From Verticiella sediminum (lineage in GTDB: Bacteria > Pseudomonadota > Gammaproteobacteria > Burkholderiales > Burkholderiaceae_B), in NCBI RefSeq assembly GCF_007558815.1, contig NZ_VLTJ01000003.1, positions 1 through 64,000 of the forward strand: 64,000 nt of DNA, read 5' to 3'. The position numbers were made by a program, and so were the translations under genes. This document shows, piece after piece, positions 17,461 to 26,647 of this stretch (positions are counted from its first letter, which is position 1; each line of letters starts with the position of its first letter). Under the pieces are notes generated by a model, which was not told the origin of the DNA, did not search any database, and saw nothing but the letters and a program-made list of their open reading frames with translations.

Positions 17461-18297
17461 TCAGAAGCCGCCGCGGCCGCCGCCGCAGATGAGCGTCTGC
17501 CCTGAGAGGTAATCCGACTCCGGCAAGCAGAACAGGTAGATCGCGCCGGCGGCTTCCTCGGGCGTGCCCAGCCGCCCCAGCGGGATGTCGCGGCCCGGCG
17601 CCAGCGCGCGCTCCGCAGGAATGCCGACGCGGATCTCGCGGCCCTGGATCTGCACCACGGCGCGCTCGCCCGCGGGTACGCGCTGCGTCAACCGCGTTTC
17701 GATCGCGCCGAAGGCGACGCAGTTCACGTTGACCTTCATCGGCCCCCATTCCTTGGCCAGGGCCTTGGTCAGCCCGATGACGCCGGCCTTCGCGGCTGAG
17801 TAGTTCGCCTGGCCCGCATTGCCGCCGGTGCCCGAGACCGAGGACACGTTGACCACCTTGCGGAACACCTCGCGCCCCTCGGCCGCTTCCGCGCGGCTGC
17901 GCTCGCGGAAATACGGCTGGGCCGCGCGCAGCAGCCGGAACGGCGCCGTCAGGTGGCAGGCCAGGATCGCCTCCCACTGTTCGTCGGACATCTTCTGGAT
18001 CACGTTGTCCCAGGTGTAGCCGGCGTTGTTCACGATGACGTCCAGCGCACCGAAGTGCTCCAGCGCGGCGGCCACCGTGCGCGTGCCGAAATCCGGCGCG
18101 GCCGCGTCGCCCGCCAGGGCGAACGCCCGCCCGCCGGCCGCCTCGATCTGCGCGGCCACTTCGCGTGCCGGCGGCTCGTCCAGGTCGTTGACCAGCACGG
18201 CCGCGCCGGCGCCGGCCAGCTTCAACGCGACGGCGCGGCCGATGCCGCGGCCCGCGCCGGTCACAATCGCCACCTTCGCCTCCAGGGTTCCCTTCAT
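17461..18297 (-). CDS. SDR-family oxidoreductase (3-oxoacyl-ACP reductase / 3-hydroxyacyl-CoA dehydrogenase-like)
   Basis: A 278-residue short-chain dehydrogenase with the cofactor motif TGAGRGIG (residues 13-20), NNAG, a catalytic Ser in VNVSSVSG and the YxxxK pair in NYSAAKAG. Asp in VNDLDE after strand 2 favours NAD over NADP. Last gene of the AMP-ligase/thiolase/SDR operon, it likely oxidises a 3-hydroxyacyl-CoA made during degradation, which supplies the step otherwise missing from the divergent gene set. AAGGAG precedes the ATG at 18297; an upstream in-frame ATG overlaps the thiolase gene and is less likely. Confidence 0.86.
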   Translation of the reverse strand: MKGTLEAKVAIVTGAGRGIGRAVALKLAGAGAAVLVNDLDEPPAREVAAQIEAAGGRAFALAGDAAAPDFGTRTVAAALEHFGALDVIVNNAGYTWDNVIQKMSDEQWEAILACHLTAPFRLLRAAQPYFRERSRAEAAEGREVFRKVVNVSSVSGTGGNAGQANYSAAKAGVIGLTKALAKEWGPMKVNVNCVAFGAIETRLTQRVPAGERAVVQIQGREIRVGIPAERALAPGRDIPLGRLGTPEEAAGAIYLFCLPESDYLSGQTLICGGGRGGF

Positions 18298-18316
18298 CGT
18301 CGTCTGCTCCTTGTGC

Positions 18317-19513
18317 TCAATGCGCATCGGCGCGGCCATAGAGCGTGACTACGCAGGCGCCGCCCAGCCCCAGGTTGTGCTGCAGTGCGATCTGCGGCCG
18401 CTCGACCTGCCGCGCCTCGGCGGTGCCGCGCAACTGGTGCGTCAGCTCGTAGCACTGCGCCAAGCCGGTCGCGCCCAGCGGATGGCCCTTGGACAGCAGC
18501 CCGCCCGACGGATTGGTCACGCACTGCCCGCCGTAGGTGTTGTCGCCGTCCACCACGAAGCGCTCCGCCTCGCCTTCGGGGCACAGGCCGATGGCTTCGT
18601 AGGTCAGCAGTTCGTTGTGGGCGAAGCAGTCGTGCAGCTCGCACACGCGCACGTCGGCCGGGTCCACGCCCGCCTGCTCGTAGACGGCGCGCGCCGCCGC
18701 CCGCGACATGTGAAAACCGACGTAGCCGATCATCGACGGGGGATCGAAGGATTCCACCGGGTCCGTCGCCATCGCCTGCGCCAGCACCTGCACGTCGGTG
18801 CGCAGGCCATGCTGACGCGCGTAGCGTTCGGAGACCACGATCGCGGCCGCCGCCCCGCAGGTGGGCGGGCAGGCCATCAGGCGGGTCGCCACGCCGGGCC
18901 AGATCGGTTTGTCGTTCATCACGTCCTCGGTCGTCAGCACCTGCCGGAAGATGGCCAGCGGGTTGTTCGCCGCATGCCGGCTGGCCTTGGCCCGGATGGC
19001 GGCGAAGGTCTCCAGCCGGGTGCCGTACCTGCGCATGTGCTCGCGCCCGGCGCCGGCGAAACACCGCACCGCGCGCGGCACGCCCTCGGCGTCCGCGGTC
19101 AGCGTCTGCCAGACCGGATGAAAGCGGGTGCGCGTCTCGGGACGATCGTCCCAGTGCGAGCGCAGCGCCCCGGGCTGCATCTGCTCGAAGCCCACCGCCA
19201 GCGCGCAATCGACCTGGCCCAGCTCCACGGCGGTGCGCGCCAGGAGGAGCGCGCTCGAACCGGACGAGCAGTTGTTGTTGACGTTGAAAATGGGGATGCC
19301 GGTGCGCCCGACCTCGTACAGCACGGTCTGGCCGCAGGTGGAGTCGCCGTAGACATAGCCCGCATAGGCCGATTGCACCCTGGCGTAGTCCAGACCGGCA
19401 TCGGCCAGCGCCAGGCGCACGGCCTGCGCGCCCATCTCCACGTAGGTGGGGCTGGCCCCGGGCTTGGTGAACGGGACCATGCCGACGCCGGCGATGAATG
19501 TCTTCTGGGTCAT
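18317..19513 (-). CDS. SCP2-type thiolase / acetyl-CoA acetyltransferase-like protein
   Basis: A 398-residue thiolase-superfamily protein. The nucleophile is Cys82 (NNNCSSGSSA), with ELHDCFAHNE and the His loop SKGHPLGATG conserved. The pattern is that of sterol-carrier-protein-2-type thiolases, which often cleave branched or steroid-like 3-ketoacyl-CoA. It sits between an acyl-CoA ligase and an SDR, which fits the final cleavage step of a dedicated beta-oxidation route. All catalytic regions are present. Confidence 0.88.
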   Translation of the reverse strand: MTQKTFIAGVGMVPFTKPGASPTYVEMGAQAVRLALADAGLDYARVQSAYAGYVYGDSTCGQTVLYEVGRTGIPIFNVNNNCSSGSSALLLARTAVELGQVDCALAVGFEQMQPGALRSHWDDRPETRTRFHPVWQTLTADAEGVPRAVRCFAGAGREHMRRYGTRLETFAAIRAKASRHAANNPLAIFRQVLTTEDVMNDKPIWPGVATRLMACPPTCGAAAAIVVSERYARQHGLRTDVQVLAQAMATDPVESFDPPSMIGYVGFHMSRAAARAVYEQAGVDPADVRVCELHDCFAHNELLTYEAIGLCPEGEAERFVVDGDNTYGGQCVTNPSGGLLSKGHPLGATGLAQCYELTHQLRGTAEARQVERPQIALQHNLGLGGACVVTLYGRADAH

Positions 19514-19563
19514 GGGATAGTTCTTCCTTGGTCACATACCGCGCCGCAGGCGTGCGGCGGGAC

Positions 19564-21168
19564 TCAGGAAGCGATCTTGGGCGAAACGCCCGGCGCCGTC
19601 GCCACCCCCATCGGGGGGTCGAGCGCAGCGGTGCGCGCCAGGTAGGCATCGCGCAGCTCGCGCTTGAGCACCTTGCCGAGCGGGTTGCGCGGCAGGGCCG
19701 CCACCAGTTGCACGCCGGCAAGACGCTGGATCTTGCCCAGACGCTGGTTGCACCACTGCAGGATGGCCTGCGGGTCGGCGTCGCTGCCCGCGCGCCGCAC
19801 CACGAAGCCCACCGGCGTCTCGCCCCAGCGTTCCGAGGGCACGCCGACGACCGCGGCCTCCAGCACCCCGGGATGCTGGCGCAACTGGGCCTCCAGATCG
19901 CTCGGGTACACGTTGAAGCCGTCGCTGATGATCATGTCCTTCTTGCGCTCGACCAGCACCAGGAAGCCATCCGGGTCGAAGTACCCGATGTCGCCGCTGC
20001 GCAGAAAGCGCCTGCCCTGCGCGTCGAACCAGTCCAGGTCCCGGCCGGCGGCGGCCTGCCCGTGGTAGCCGTCCATCATCACCTCGGAACGCCCGACGAT
20101 CTCGCCGGCCTCACCCGCGGGCAGCTCGCGGCCGCCGTCGTCGATCACGCGGAACTCGCTGCCGCCGCTCGGGCGGCCGACGGTGTGCAGCTTGTCGGGG
20201 TAGCGGTGCGCTTCGAGCACGCAGCTACCGCCGCCCTCCGTCGTGCCATACAGCTCCATGAACCCGCCGGGCCAGCGCCGCACCGCCTCCCGCTTGAGTT
20301 CGGGCGGACACGGCGCGCCGGTGCAGATCTTCAACCGGAAGGCGGAGAGATCGAATGCCGCGAATTCCGGCTCGGCCAGGATGCGATGGTACTGCACCGG
20401 GACCAGCATGGTGTGGGTCGCCCGCTCACGCTGCGCGAGTTCGAGATACCCACGCACATCGAACTTGGGCATCAGCACCGCCGCGCCCCCGGCGGCGAGC
20501 GTGGCGAACAGGCCCACCAGCGTCGTGTTCGAATACAGCGGCGTGGCCAGCAGGGTTACCGCGTCGGGCCCGTAGCCGAAGGCCTTGCCGTGCTCGGCCT
20601 GCGCGGCGCGGCGCGCGTGCGTCTGCATGATGGCCTTGGGCGTGCCCGTGGTGCCGGACGAATAGATGATGTTGAACGGCCAGCGGGGGTCGATCCGCAC
20701 GGGCTGCGGCTCGCGGGCCGCGGCGCCCGGCCAGGGCGCCAGTTCGCCCAGGTCGCCGTCGAGCATCACGCACAGCTCGCCCAGCCCCGCGTTGCGCACC
20801 AGCGGCGTCGTAGCTGCATCGGCGAAGACCAGGCTGGCCGGCGCGTTCTGCGCCATCGCGGCCAGCGACTCCGCCGTCACCGTCGTCGGCAGCGGCGCCA
20901 CCGCCACGCCGATCCTGACCGCACCGAGGAACACCGCGACGTACTCGATCGACGTCGCGGCACACACCGCGACCACGTCTCCCATCCCCAGTCCTTGCCG
21001 CTGCAGGGCGGCCCCGACCCGGTCCGCCAGCGCATCCAGCTCGCCATAGCGGGTGCGCCGCTCGCCGCAGACCAGGGCTGTCGCCTGCGGCCGTTGCCGG
21101 GCCTGCTGCCGCACCCGATCGGGAACGCCGGGCAACGGCGCGGCGGGAGAGGACGAATCAATGCACAT
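19564..21168 (-). CDS. AMP-forming acyl-CoA synthetase
   Basis: A 534-residue adenylate-forming ligase with the P-loop-like YSSGTTGTPK motif near residue 180, YGTTEGG, the hinge region RSGDIGYFDPDGFLVLVERKKD and the catalytic lysine region NPLGKVLKREL near the C-terminus. It activates a carboxylic acid to its CoA thioester at the expense of ATP. First gene of the operon with thiolase and SDR. ATG at 21168 was chosen; an in-frame GTG 30 bases upstream is possible and neither has a strong ribosome site. The acid is unknown, with the SCP2-type thiolase hinting at a branched or cyclic chain. Confidence 0.88.
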   Translation of the reverse strand: MCIDSSSPAAPLPGVPDRVRQQARQRPQATALVCGERRTRYGELDALADRVGAALQRQGLGMGDVVAVCAATSIEYVAVFLGAVRIGVAVAPLPTTVTAESLAAMAQNAPASLVFADAATTPLVRNAGLGELCVMLDGDLGELAPWPGAAAREPQPVRIDPRWPFNIIYSSGTTGTPKAIMQTHARRAAQAEHGKAFGYGPDAVTLLATPLYSNTTLVGLFATLAAGGAAVLMPKFDVRGYLELAQRERATHTMLVPVQYHRILAEPEFAAFDLSAFRLKICTGAPCPPELKREAVRRWPGGFMELYGTTEGGGSCVLEAHRYPDKLHTVGRPSGGSEFRVIDDGGRELPAGEAGEIVGRSEVMMDGYHGQAAAGRDLDWFDAQGRRFLRSGDIGYFDPDGFLVLVERKKDMIISDGFNVYPSDLEAQLRQHPGVLEAAVVGVPSERWGETPVGFVVRRAGSDADPQAILQWCNQRLGKIQRLAGVQLVAALPRNPLGKVLKRELRDAYLARTAALDPPMGVATAPGVSPKIAS

Positions 21169-21361
21169 GAACGAAGCACCCAGGAGCAGCCGATCCACGT
21201 CGGCGATCCGCAGATGCTACGCGCCGGGTGTCATCGCGCACCCCCCATCGCGGGTGGTTGGGCGTCGTCTAATCAGCCGTGCAGCCGGCGCGCGATTTCC
21301 GCCACGTACCCCATCCAGCCGTGGGCGGCGCTAGAGGCCCCGCCCACCACCGCCTGCACGT

Positions 21362-22216
21362 CTACCCGGTCCGCGAGTCCGGGCCGGCCTCGCCCCGCGG
21401 GTCGTCGTCCCGGCGGGGGTAGTCCTGCGCGTAGCCGAGTATGCGCGACATCTGTTCTCCCGCCGCCATGAGGTCGGCGCGGATCGTCGCCAGGTTGCGG
21501 TGGATGACCGCGCTCACACCGGCGGCCACGACCGAAGCGGCCAGTTCCCCGTCGCGGTCGAACACCGGCGCGGCCACGCCCGTCGCCCCCTCCACCGACC
21601 CTTCGCTCATCACGAAGCCCTGCCGGCGGAACTCGGCCAGTCGCCGCGCCAGGCCGGTGCGCCCGGCCGAGGCGTCGTCCGCGGCACGGGGCGGCCCCGG
21701 CGGGTCGACGTGCAGACGACGTACGGCATCCGGGGCGAAGGCCAGCAGTGCGAGCCCGCCGGCGGTGGTCGGCAGCGGCCGGCGCGCGCCTATCCGCGCG
21801 CGAAAGCTGAGCCAGGAATCGGCTTCGACCACGTCCACGTACACCAGGTCGGTCCAGGCGTCGCCGGGCACGGCCAGCATCACCGTCTGCCCGCACTGGC
21901 GCTGCAGGCGCTCCAGCGTGGCATGCAGGCTCTCGGGAAAGCCGTTGGCCTTGCCGATGATGGCCGCCAACTGGTAGGCGCTGCGCCCCAGCCGGTAGCC
22001 ACCCGCGGCGGACTCCACGTAGCCGCCGCTCTCCAGCGTGCGCAGCATCACCAACAGGGTGGTCTTGGGTATCCCGATGGTGTGGCTGAGTTCGGCCAGG
22101 GACAGGGCGTGCGCATGGCGCGCCAGGGTGGCCAGCAGATGCATCACCCGCAGCGGGGCGCGGGTGGTCAGCGCCGGATTCCCCCCGCCGGCGTCGTTCT
22201 CGATACCTTTGGACAT
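21362..22216 (-). CDS. IclR-family transcriptional regulator
   Basis: A 284-residue regulator: N-terminal winged helix (about 20-80, LSLAELSHTIGIPKTTLLVMLRTLESGGYV) and a GAF-like IclR effector domain (RARIGARRPLPTTAGGLALLA; GVAAPVFDRDGELAASVVAAG). It lies upstream of the AMP-ligase operon on the same strand and is divergent from the AtuA operon, so it can control both arms of the catabolic locus. The shared promoter region holds repeated GATATC-centred sites. Confidence 0.9.
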   Translation of the reverse strand: MSKGIENDAGGGNPALTTRAPLRVMHLLATLARHAHALSLAELSHTIGIPKTTLLVMLRTLESGGYVESAAGGYRLGRSAYQLAAIIGKANGFPESLHATLERLQRQCGQTVMLAVPGDAWTDLVYVDVVEADSWLSFRARIGARRPLPTTAGGLALLAFAPDAVRRLHVDPPGPPRAADDASAGRTGLARRLAEFRRQGFVMSEGSVEGATGVAAPVFDRDGELAASVVAAGVSAVIHRNLATIRADLMAAGEQMSRILGYAQDYPRRDDDPRGEAGPDSRTG

Positions 22217-22250
22217 AGTGGCCCCACCTTACCAGATTTCGACCTGCCGG

Positions 22251-22262
22251 ACCGATATCGGT
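22251..22262. promoter_or_regulatory. Palindromic operator candidate for the IclR regulator
   Basis: A perfect 12-bp palindrome, ACCGATATCGGT, 35 bases upstream of the iclR-type start. Half-site copies recur at 22315-22322 and 22338-22345, which supports a specific binding site rather than chance. Confidence 0.5.
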
Positions 22263-22284
22263 ATGGTCTGCGTGCAAACCCCAG

Positions 22285-22312
22285 TTGTGCTCCCTCTTAC
22301 CAGGCCTAGAAT
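22285..22312 (+). promoter_or_regulatory. Putative sigma-70 promoter of the AtuA operon
   Basis: TTGTGC (22285-22290), a 16-base spacer and TAGAAT (22307-22312). The start site would fall near 22319, inside the downstream half-site, a position from which a bound regulator would block initiation. Confidence 0.4.
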
Positions 22313-22314
22313 GT

Positions 22315-22345
22315 CCGATATCAAAACGACTATCCCTATATCGGT
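22315..22345. promoter_or_regulatory. Second, spaced operator candidate (CCGATATC-N15-ATATCGGT)
   Basis: CCGATATC at 22315-22322 and ATATCGGT at 22338-22345 are inverted copies of the halves of the palindrome at 22251. They flank the expected transcription start of the AtuA operon. Confidence 0.45.
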
Positions 22346-22363
22346 TCAACACGGAGACGGGTA

Positions 22364-24196
22364 ATGCAGCAGCAGGAAGAGGCAGGCGAGCGCATCGTGC
22401 GCATCGGCGGCGGTTCGGGTTTCTGGGGCGACACCCCCGAGGGAGCCCGCCAACTGATCGAGGCCGGGGGTATCGACTATCTGGTCATGGACTACCTGGC
22501 GGAAGTGACGATGTCGATCCTGGCCCGCGCCCGCGCCCGCGATCCCGAGGCGGGATACGCCACCGACTTCGTCACCCAGGTCGTGCGGCCGTATGCCAGG
22601 CAGCTCGCGGCCGGCCGCATCCGCGTGGTCGTGAACGCCGGCGGCGTGCATCCGCGCGCCTGCGCGGCCGCGGTGCGCGCCGAGCTCGCGGCGCAGGGCG
22701 TGGACCTGAAGGTGGCCGCGGTGCTGGGCGACGACCTGATGCACCTGCTGCCCGAATGGCGTGGCCTGGACGTGCGCGAGATGTTCACCGGCGCGCCGCT
22801 GCCCGCCGCGCTGACATCGGCCAATGCCTACCTGGGCGGATTCCCGATCGCACAGGCGCTGGCGCTGGGCGCGGACATCGTCGTCACCGGCCGCTGCGTG
22901 GACAGCGCGCTCGCGCTGGGGCCGCTGATCCACGAATTCGGCTGGGCGCCCGACCAATGGGACCTGCTCGCCGCGGGCTCGCTGGCGGGCCACGTCATCG
23001 AGTGCGGCCCGCAGTGCACCGGCGGGTTCGCCACCGACTGGCGCGAGACCTGCGAGCGCTGGGCCGACATCGGCTTTCCGATCGCGGAATGCCGCGCCGA
23101 CGGCAGCTTCGTCGTGACCAAGCCCGCCGGCACCGGGGGACAGGTATCGGTCGCCGCCGTCGCCGAGCAGGTCACCTACGAGACGGGCGATCCGGCCAGC
23201 TACGTGCTGCCCGACGTCACCTGCGACTGGCGCCACGTGCGGCTGGAGGCCGTGGGCGCGGACCGCGTGCGCGTGACCGGCGCGCGGGGCCGGCCCGCCG
23301 GCCCCGCCTACAAGGTCAGCGCCACCCACGCCGACGGCTACCGCTGCATGGCCACCCTGCTGGTGCGGGGCCGCAGCGCCGCCGACAAGGCCAGCGCGGT
23401 GGCGCAGGCCATCCTCGCGCGCACCCGCGCCGTCTGCGCGCGCGAGGGCCGGGCGGATTTCGCCGAAGTGTCGGTCGAACGCATCGGCGCGGAAGACGCC
23501 TACGGCCCGCACGCGCGCACGCCGGCCCCGCGCGAAGTGCTGCTCAAGATCGACGTGCGGCATGACGACGCGCGGGCGCTGGACGTGTTCTCGCGCGAGA
23601 TCTTCCCCACCTCGACCAGCACCGTGCAGGGGGTGGCCGGCGTGTTCGGCGGCCGGCCCAAGGTGCAGCCCGTGGTGCGCCTGTTCTCGCTGCTGCAGCC
23701 CAAGGCCGGCGTGCCGGTCGAGGTGGAGATGGACGGGCGCTTGCACCCGGTGCCGGCCTGCGTGCCCGACGAAAGTGCAGGCGAGCCCGCACCCTGGGCG
23801 GCGCCGGATGCCGCATCGCTGGATATCCCCCCGCCGGGCGGCACGGTGAGCGTGCCGCTGGACACGATCGCGCACGGACGCAGCGGCGACAAGGGCAACG
23901 ACTCCAACATCGCGATCCTGGCCAGGCGGCCGGAATTCGTCCCGCTGCTGCGCAGCCAGCTCACCGCCGAGGCGGTCGGGGACTATCTGCGGCACCTGGC
24001 CGACGGACCGGTGGAGCGTTTCGAATGGCCCGGCCTGGACGGCTTCAACTTCGTCGTGCGCAACGCGCTGGGCGGCGGCGGGGTGGCGTCGCTGCGCTAC
24101 GACCCCCAGGGCAAGGCCCACGCCGAGATCCTGATGGATTTTCCGGTGCAGGTCCCCGCGCAATGGGCCGCCGGCGCGGCCGGGGAGGTGCGATGA
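22364..24196 (+). CDS. AtuA-like acyclic terpene utilisation family protein (DUF1446)
   Basis: A 610-residue protein with an N-terminal DUF1446/AtuA domain (GGGSGFWGDTPEGARQLIE at 15-33; VVNAGGVHPRACAAAV; TGRCVDSALALGPLIHEF) and a C-terminal AtuA-like ferredoxin-fold domain (HGRSGDKGNDSNIAILARRP, near 500-520). AtuA is needed for citronellol/geraniol catabolism in Pseudomonas, but its biochemical activity is not established. Here it leads an operon with CoA-transferase, acyl-CoA dehydrogenase, Bug receptor and enoyl-CoA hydratase. There are no AtuC/F-type biotin carboxylases, so the classical terpene route is incomplete. The stop overlaps the next start by 4 bases. Confidence 0.87.
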   Translation: MQQQEEAGERIVRIGGGSGFWGDTPEGARQLIEAGGIDYLVMDYLAEVTMSILARARARDPEAGYATDFVTQVVRPYARQLAAGRIRVVVNAGGVHPRACAAAVRAELAAQGVDLKVAAVLGDDLMHLLPEWRGLDVREMFTGAPLPAALTSANAYLGGFPIAQALALGADIVVTGRCVDSALALGPLIHEFGWAPDQWDLLAAGSLAGHVIECGPQCTGGFATDWRETCERWADIGFPIAECRADGSFVVTKPAGTGGQVSVAAVAEQVTYETGDPASYVLPDVTCDWRHVRLEAVGADRVRVTGARGRPAGPAYKVSATHADGYRCMATLLVRGRSAADKASAVAQAILARTRAVCAREGRADFAEVSVERIGAEDAYGPHARTPAPREVLLKIDVRHDDARALDVFSREIFPTSTSTVQGVAGVFGGRPKVQPVVRLFSLLQPKAGVPVEVEMDGRLHPVPACVPDESAGEPAPWAAPDAASLDIPPPGGTVSVPLDTIAHGRSGDKGNDSNIAILARRPEFVPLLRSQLTAEAVGDYLRHLADGPVERFEWPGLDGFNFVVRNALGGGGVASLRYDPQGKAHAEILMDFPVQVPAQWAAGAAGEVR

Positions 24197-25455
24197 GCGC
24201 TCGCGCCTCACGACCCGCCGGACCCGCAGGCGGGCCGCTCGCCGGCCTGAAGGTGATCGACCTCACCGCCGTGCTGATGGGCCCCTACGCCACGCAGATG
24301 CTGGGCGACATGGGCGCGGACGTGATCAAGATCGAGGCCCCGGGCGGCGACGTGGTGCGCCTCATCGGGCCGTCGCGCAACGAGGGGATGGGACCGGTCT
24401 TTCTCAACGCCAACCGCAGCAAGCGCAGCGTCGAGCTGGACCTCAAGAACGCGGAAGGACGCCGGGTCCTGCTGCGCCTGGCCGAGGATGCCGACATCCT
24501 GGTCTACAACATCCGCCCGCAGGCGATGGCGCGCCTGGGCCTGGACTACGCGTCGCTGCGCGAGGTCAACCCCGGATTGATCTACGCCGGCGTGTTCGGC
24601 TACGGCCAGGACGGGCCGTATGCGGCCATGCCCGCCTACGACGACCTGATACAGGGCGCCTGCACGCTGGCCGCCATGGTGGGCCAGAGCCGCGGCGAGG
24701 CCCCGGGCTACGTCCCGCTGGCGATGGTGGACCGCATCACCGGCATGGCGGCGGTCAACGCGGTGCTGGCCGCGCTGCACGAACGGCAGCGCAGCGGACA
24801 GGGCCAGCGCATCGACGTGCCGATGTTCGAGACCATGGTGGCCTTCGTTTTGTCGGATCATTTGGCCGGGCTCAGTTTCGATCCGCCCCTGGACGCGGGC
24901 GGCTACGCCCGGCTGCTGTCGCCGGCGCGGCGGCCCTACCGCACGCGGGACGGCCACCTGTGCGCCCTGGTCTACACCGACAAGCAATGGCGCAGCTTCT
25001 ACCGCCTGCTGGGCCGCGAGGCCGAACTGGACGCCGACCCGCGCATGGCGAGCCTGGCGACGCGCTCCGAGCACATCGACGAGATCTACGCCGAACTGGA
25101 GCGCACGCTGGCCTCGCGCACGACGGCGCAATGGCTGGCGCTGTTCCGCGCGGCCGACATACCGGCCACGCCGGTGCACGACCTGCAATCCATTTTCGAC
25201 GACCCGCACCTGTGCGAGACCGGCTTCTTCGGCCGCGAGGTCCATCCCACGGAAGGCCCGCTGCGCACCCTGCGGCATCCGTCGCAATGGTCCAGGACCC
25301 AGCCGGAGAGCCACCGCGCCGCGCCGCGGCTGGGCGAGCACGGCGAGGAAGTTCTGCGCGAGGCGGGCTACGCCGCCGAGGAGATCGAACGCCTGGTGCG
25401 CGCGGGCGTGCTCGGCGGCACCCACCATGAAAAGGGAGAACACGTTGGACTTTGA
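24193..25455 (+). CDS. CaiB/BaiF family (class III) CoA-transferase
   Basis: A 420-residue CoA-transferase that moves CoA from a donor thioester to a carboxylic acid substrate. Family patterns are GLKVIDLTAVLMGPYATQMLGDMGADVIKIE, the RSKRSVELDLKN region and the catalytic aspartate in PLAMVDRITG. The GAGGTGCG ribosome site and ATGA overlap with atuA-like show coupling. The operon also has access to an AMP-ligase through the divergent arm, so the two activating enzymes may serve different acids or the CoA-transferase may recycle CoA from an end product. Confidence 0.9.
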   Translation: MSARASRPAGPAGGPLAGLKVIDLTAVLMGPYATQMLGDMGADVIKIEAPGGDVVRLIGPSRNEGMGPVFLNANRSKRSVELDLKNAEGRRVLLRLAEDADILVYNIRPQAMARLGLDYASLREVNPGLIYAGVFGYGQDGPYAAMPAYDDLIQGACTLAAMVGQSRGEAPGYVPLAMVDRITGMAAVNAVLAALHERQRSGQGQRIDVPMFETMVAFVLSDHLAGLSFDPPLDAGGYARLLSPARRPYRTRDGHLCALVYTDKQWRSFYRLLGREAELDADPRMASLATRSEHIDEIYAELERTLASRTTAQWLALFRAADIPATPVHDLQSIFDDPHLCETGFFGREVHPTEGPLRTLRHPSQWSRTQPESHRAAPRLGEHGEEVLREAGYAAEEIERLVRAGVLGGTHHEKGEHVGL

Positions 25456-26611
25456 GCTTACACAGGACCAGCTCGCCATCCGGGAGGCGGTGCGGCGCAG
25501 TTGCGCCGCCTTCGGCGAGGACTACTGGCTCGCCCGCGACGAGGACGGGACGTTTCCCCACGACTTCTACCGAACGATGGCCGACGCGGGCTGGCTGGGC
25601 ATCGCCATCCCGGAGGAATACGGCGGCTCGGGGCTGGGCGTGGTCGAGGCCGCGCTGCTCATGCAGACCGTGGCCGAGACCGGCGCCTGCATGAGCGGGT
25701 GCGCCGCGTTCCACATCAACATCTTCGGCCTGATGCCCATCGTGGTGTTCGGCTCGCCCGAGCAGAAGGCCCGCTGGCTGCCGCCGGCGGTGCAGGGCCG
25801 GGTCAAGTCGTGCTTCGGCGTGACCGAGCCCGACACCGGGCTGAACACCACCCAGTTGAAGACCCGCGCGGTCCGGCAGGGCGATCGCTACGTCGTGCAC
25901 GGGCAAAAGGTGTGGATCTCGACCGCGCAGGTGGCCGACAAGATCCTGCTGCTCGCGCGCACGACGCCGATCGAGGCATGCCGCAGCCATTCCGAGGGGC
26001 TCACCCTGTTCTACACCGACCTGGACCGCGCCAGGGTCAGCGTGCGTCTCATCCCGAAGATGGGACGCAAGGCCGTCGATTCCAACGAGTTGTTCATCGA
26101 CGGCCTGGAGATCCCGGCGGCAGACCGGATCGGCGAGGAAGGCAGGGGCTTCCAGTACATCCTGCACGGCATGAATCCCGAGCGGGTGCTGCTGGCCGCC
26201 GAAGCCATCGGCATCGGCCGGGCCGCATTGCGCAAGGCCGCCGCCTACGCCGCCGAGCGCGTGGTGTTCGAGCGGCCCATCGGCAAGAACCAGGCGATCC
26301 AGCACCCGCTCGCCCACAACTGGATCGAACTGGAAGCCGCCGACCTCGTCATGCACAAGGCCGGCTGGCTCTACGACCGCGGCATGCCTTGCGGCGCCGA
26401 GGCCAACGCGGCCAAGTACCTGGGCGCGGAGGCGGGTTTCCATGCGTGCGAGCGCGCCGTGCTCACCCACGGCGGATTCGGCTATGCGAAGGAATATCAC
26501 GTCGAGCGCTACCTGCGGGAGGTCATGATCGCCCGCATCGCGCCGGTGAGCCGCGAGATGATCCTGTCCCATATCGCCGAGCGCGTGCTGAACCTGCCGA
26601 AATCGTATTGA
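25445..26611 (+). CDS. Acyl-CoA dehydrogenase
   Basis: A 388-residue flavoenzyme that should introduce an alpha-beta double bond in an acyl-CoA. It has the FAD-binding patterns CFGVTEPDTGLNTTQLKT and WISTAQ, FERPIGKNQAIQHPLA, and the C-terminal GGFGYAKEYHVERYLREV; a Glu in VSREMI aligns with the usual catalytic base. TTG at 25445 is preferred (AAGGGAG 6-7 bases upstream; LDFELTQDQ matches the family's MDFELT start). An ATG at 25427 would add six residues. It overlaps the CoA-transferase gene by 11 bases. Confidence 0.9.
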   Translation: MDFELTQDQLAIREAVRRSCAAFGEDYWLARDEDGTFPHDFYRTMADAGWLGIAIPEEYGGSGLGVVEAALLMQTVAETGACMSGCAAFHINIFGLMPIVVFGSPEQKARWLPPAVQGRVKSCFGVTEPDTGLNTTQLKTRAVRQGDRYVVHGQKVWISTAQVADKILLLARTTPIEACRSHSEGLTLFYTDLDRARVSVRLIPKMGRKAVDSNELFIDGLEIPAADRIGEEGRGFQYILHGMNPERVLLAAEAIGIGRAALRKAAAYAAERVVFERPIGKNQAIQHPLAHNWIELEAADLVMHKAGWLYDRGMPCGAEANAAKYLGAEAGFHACERAVLTHGGFGYAKEYHVERYLREVMIARIAPVSREMILSHIAERVLNLPKSY

Positions 26612-26647
26612 GGCATTTCCGATAACGACAAAACGAGGAGAGGAAGA

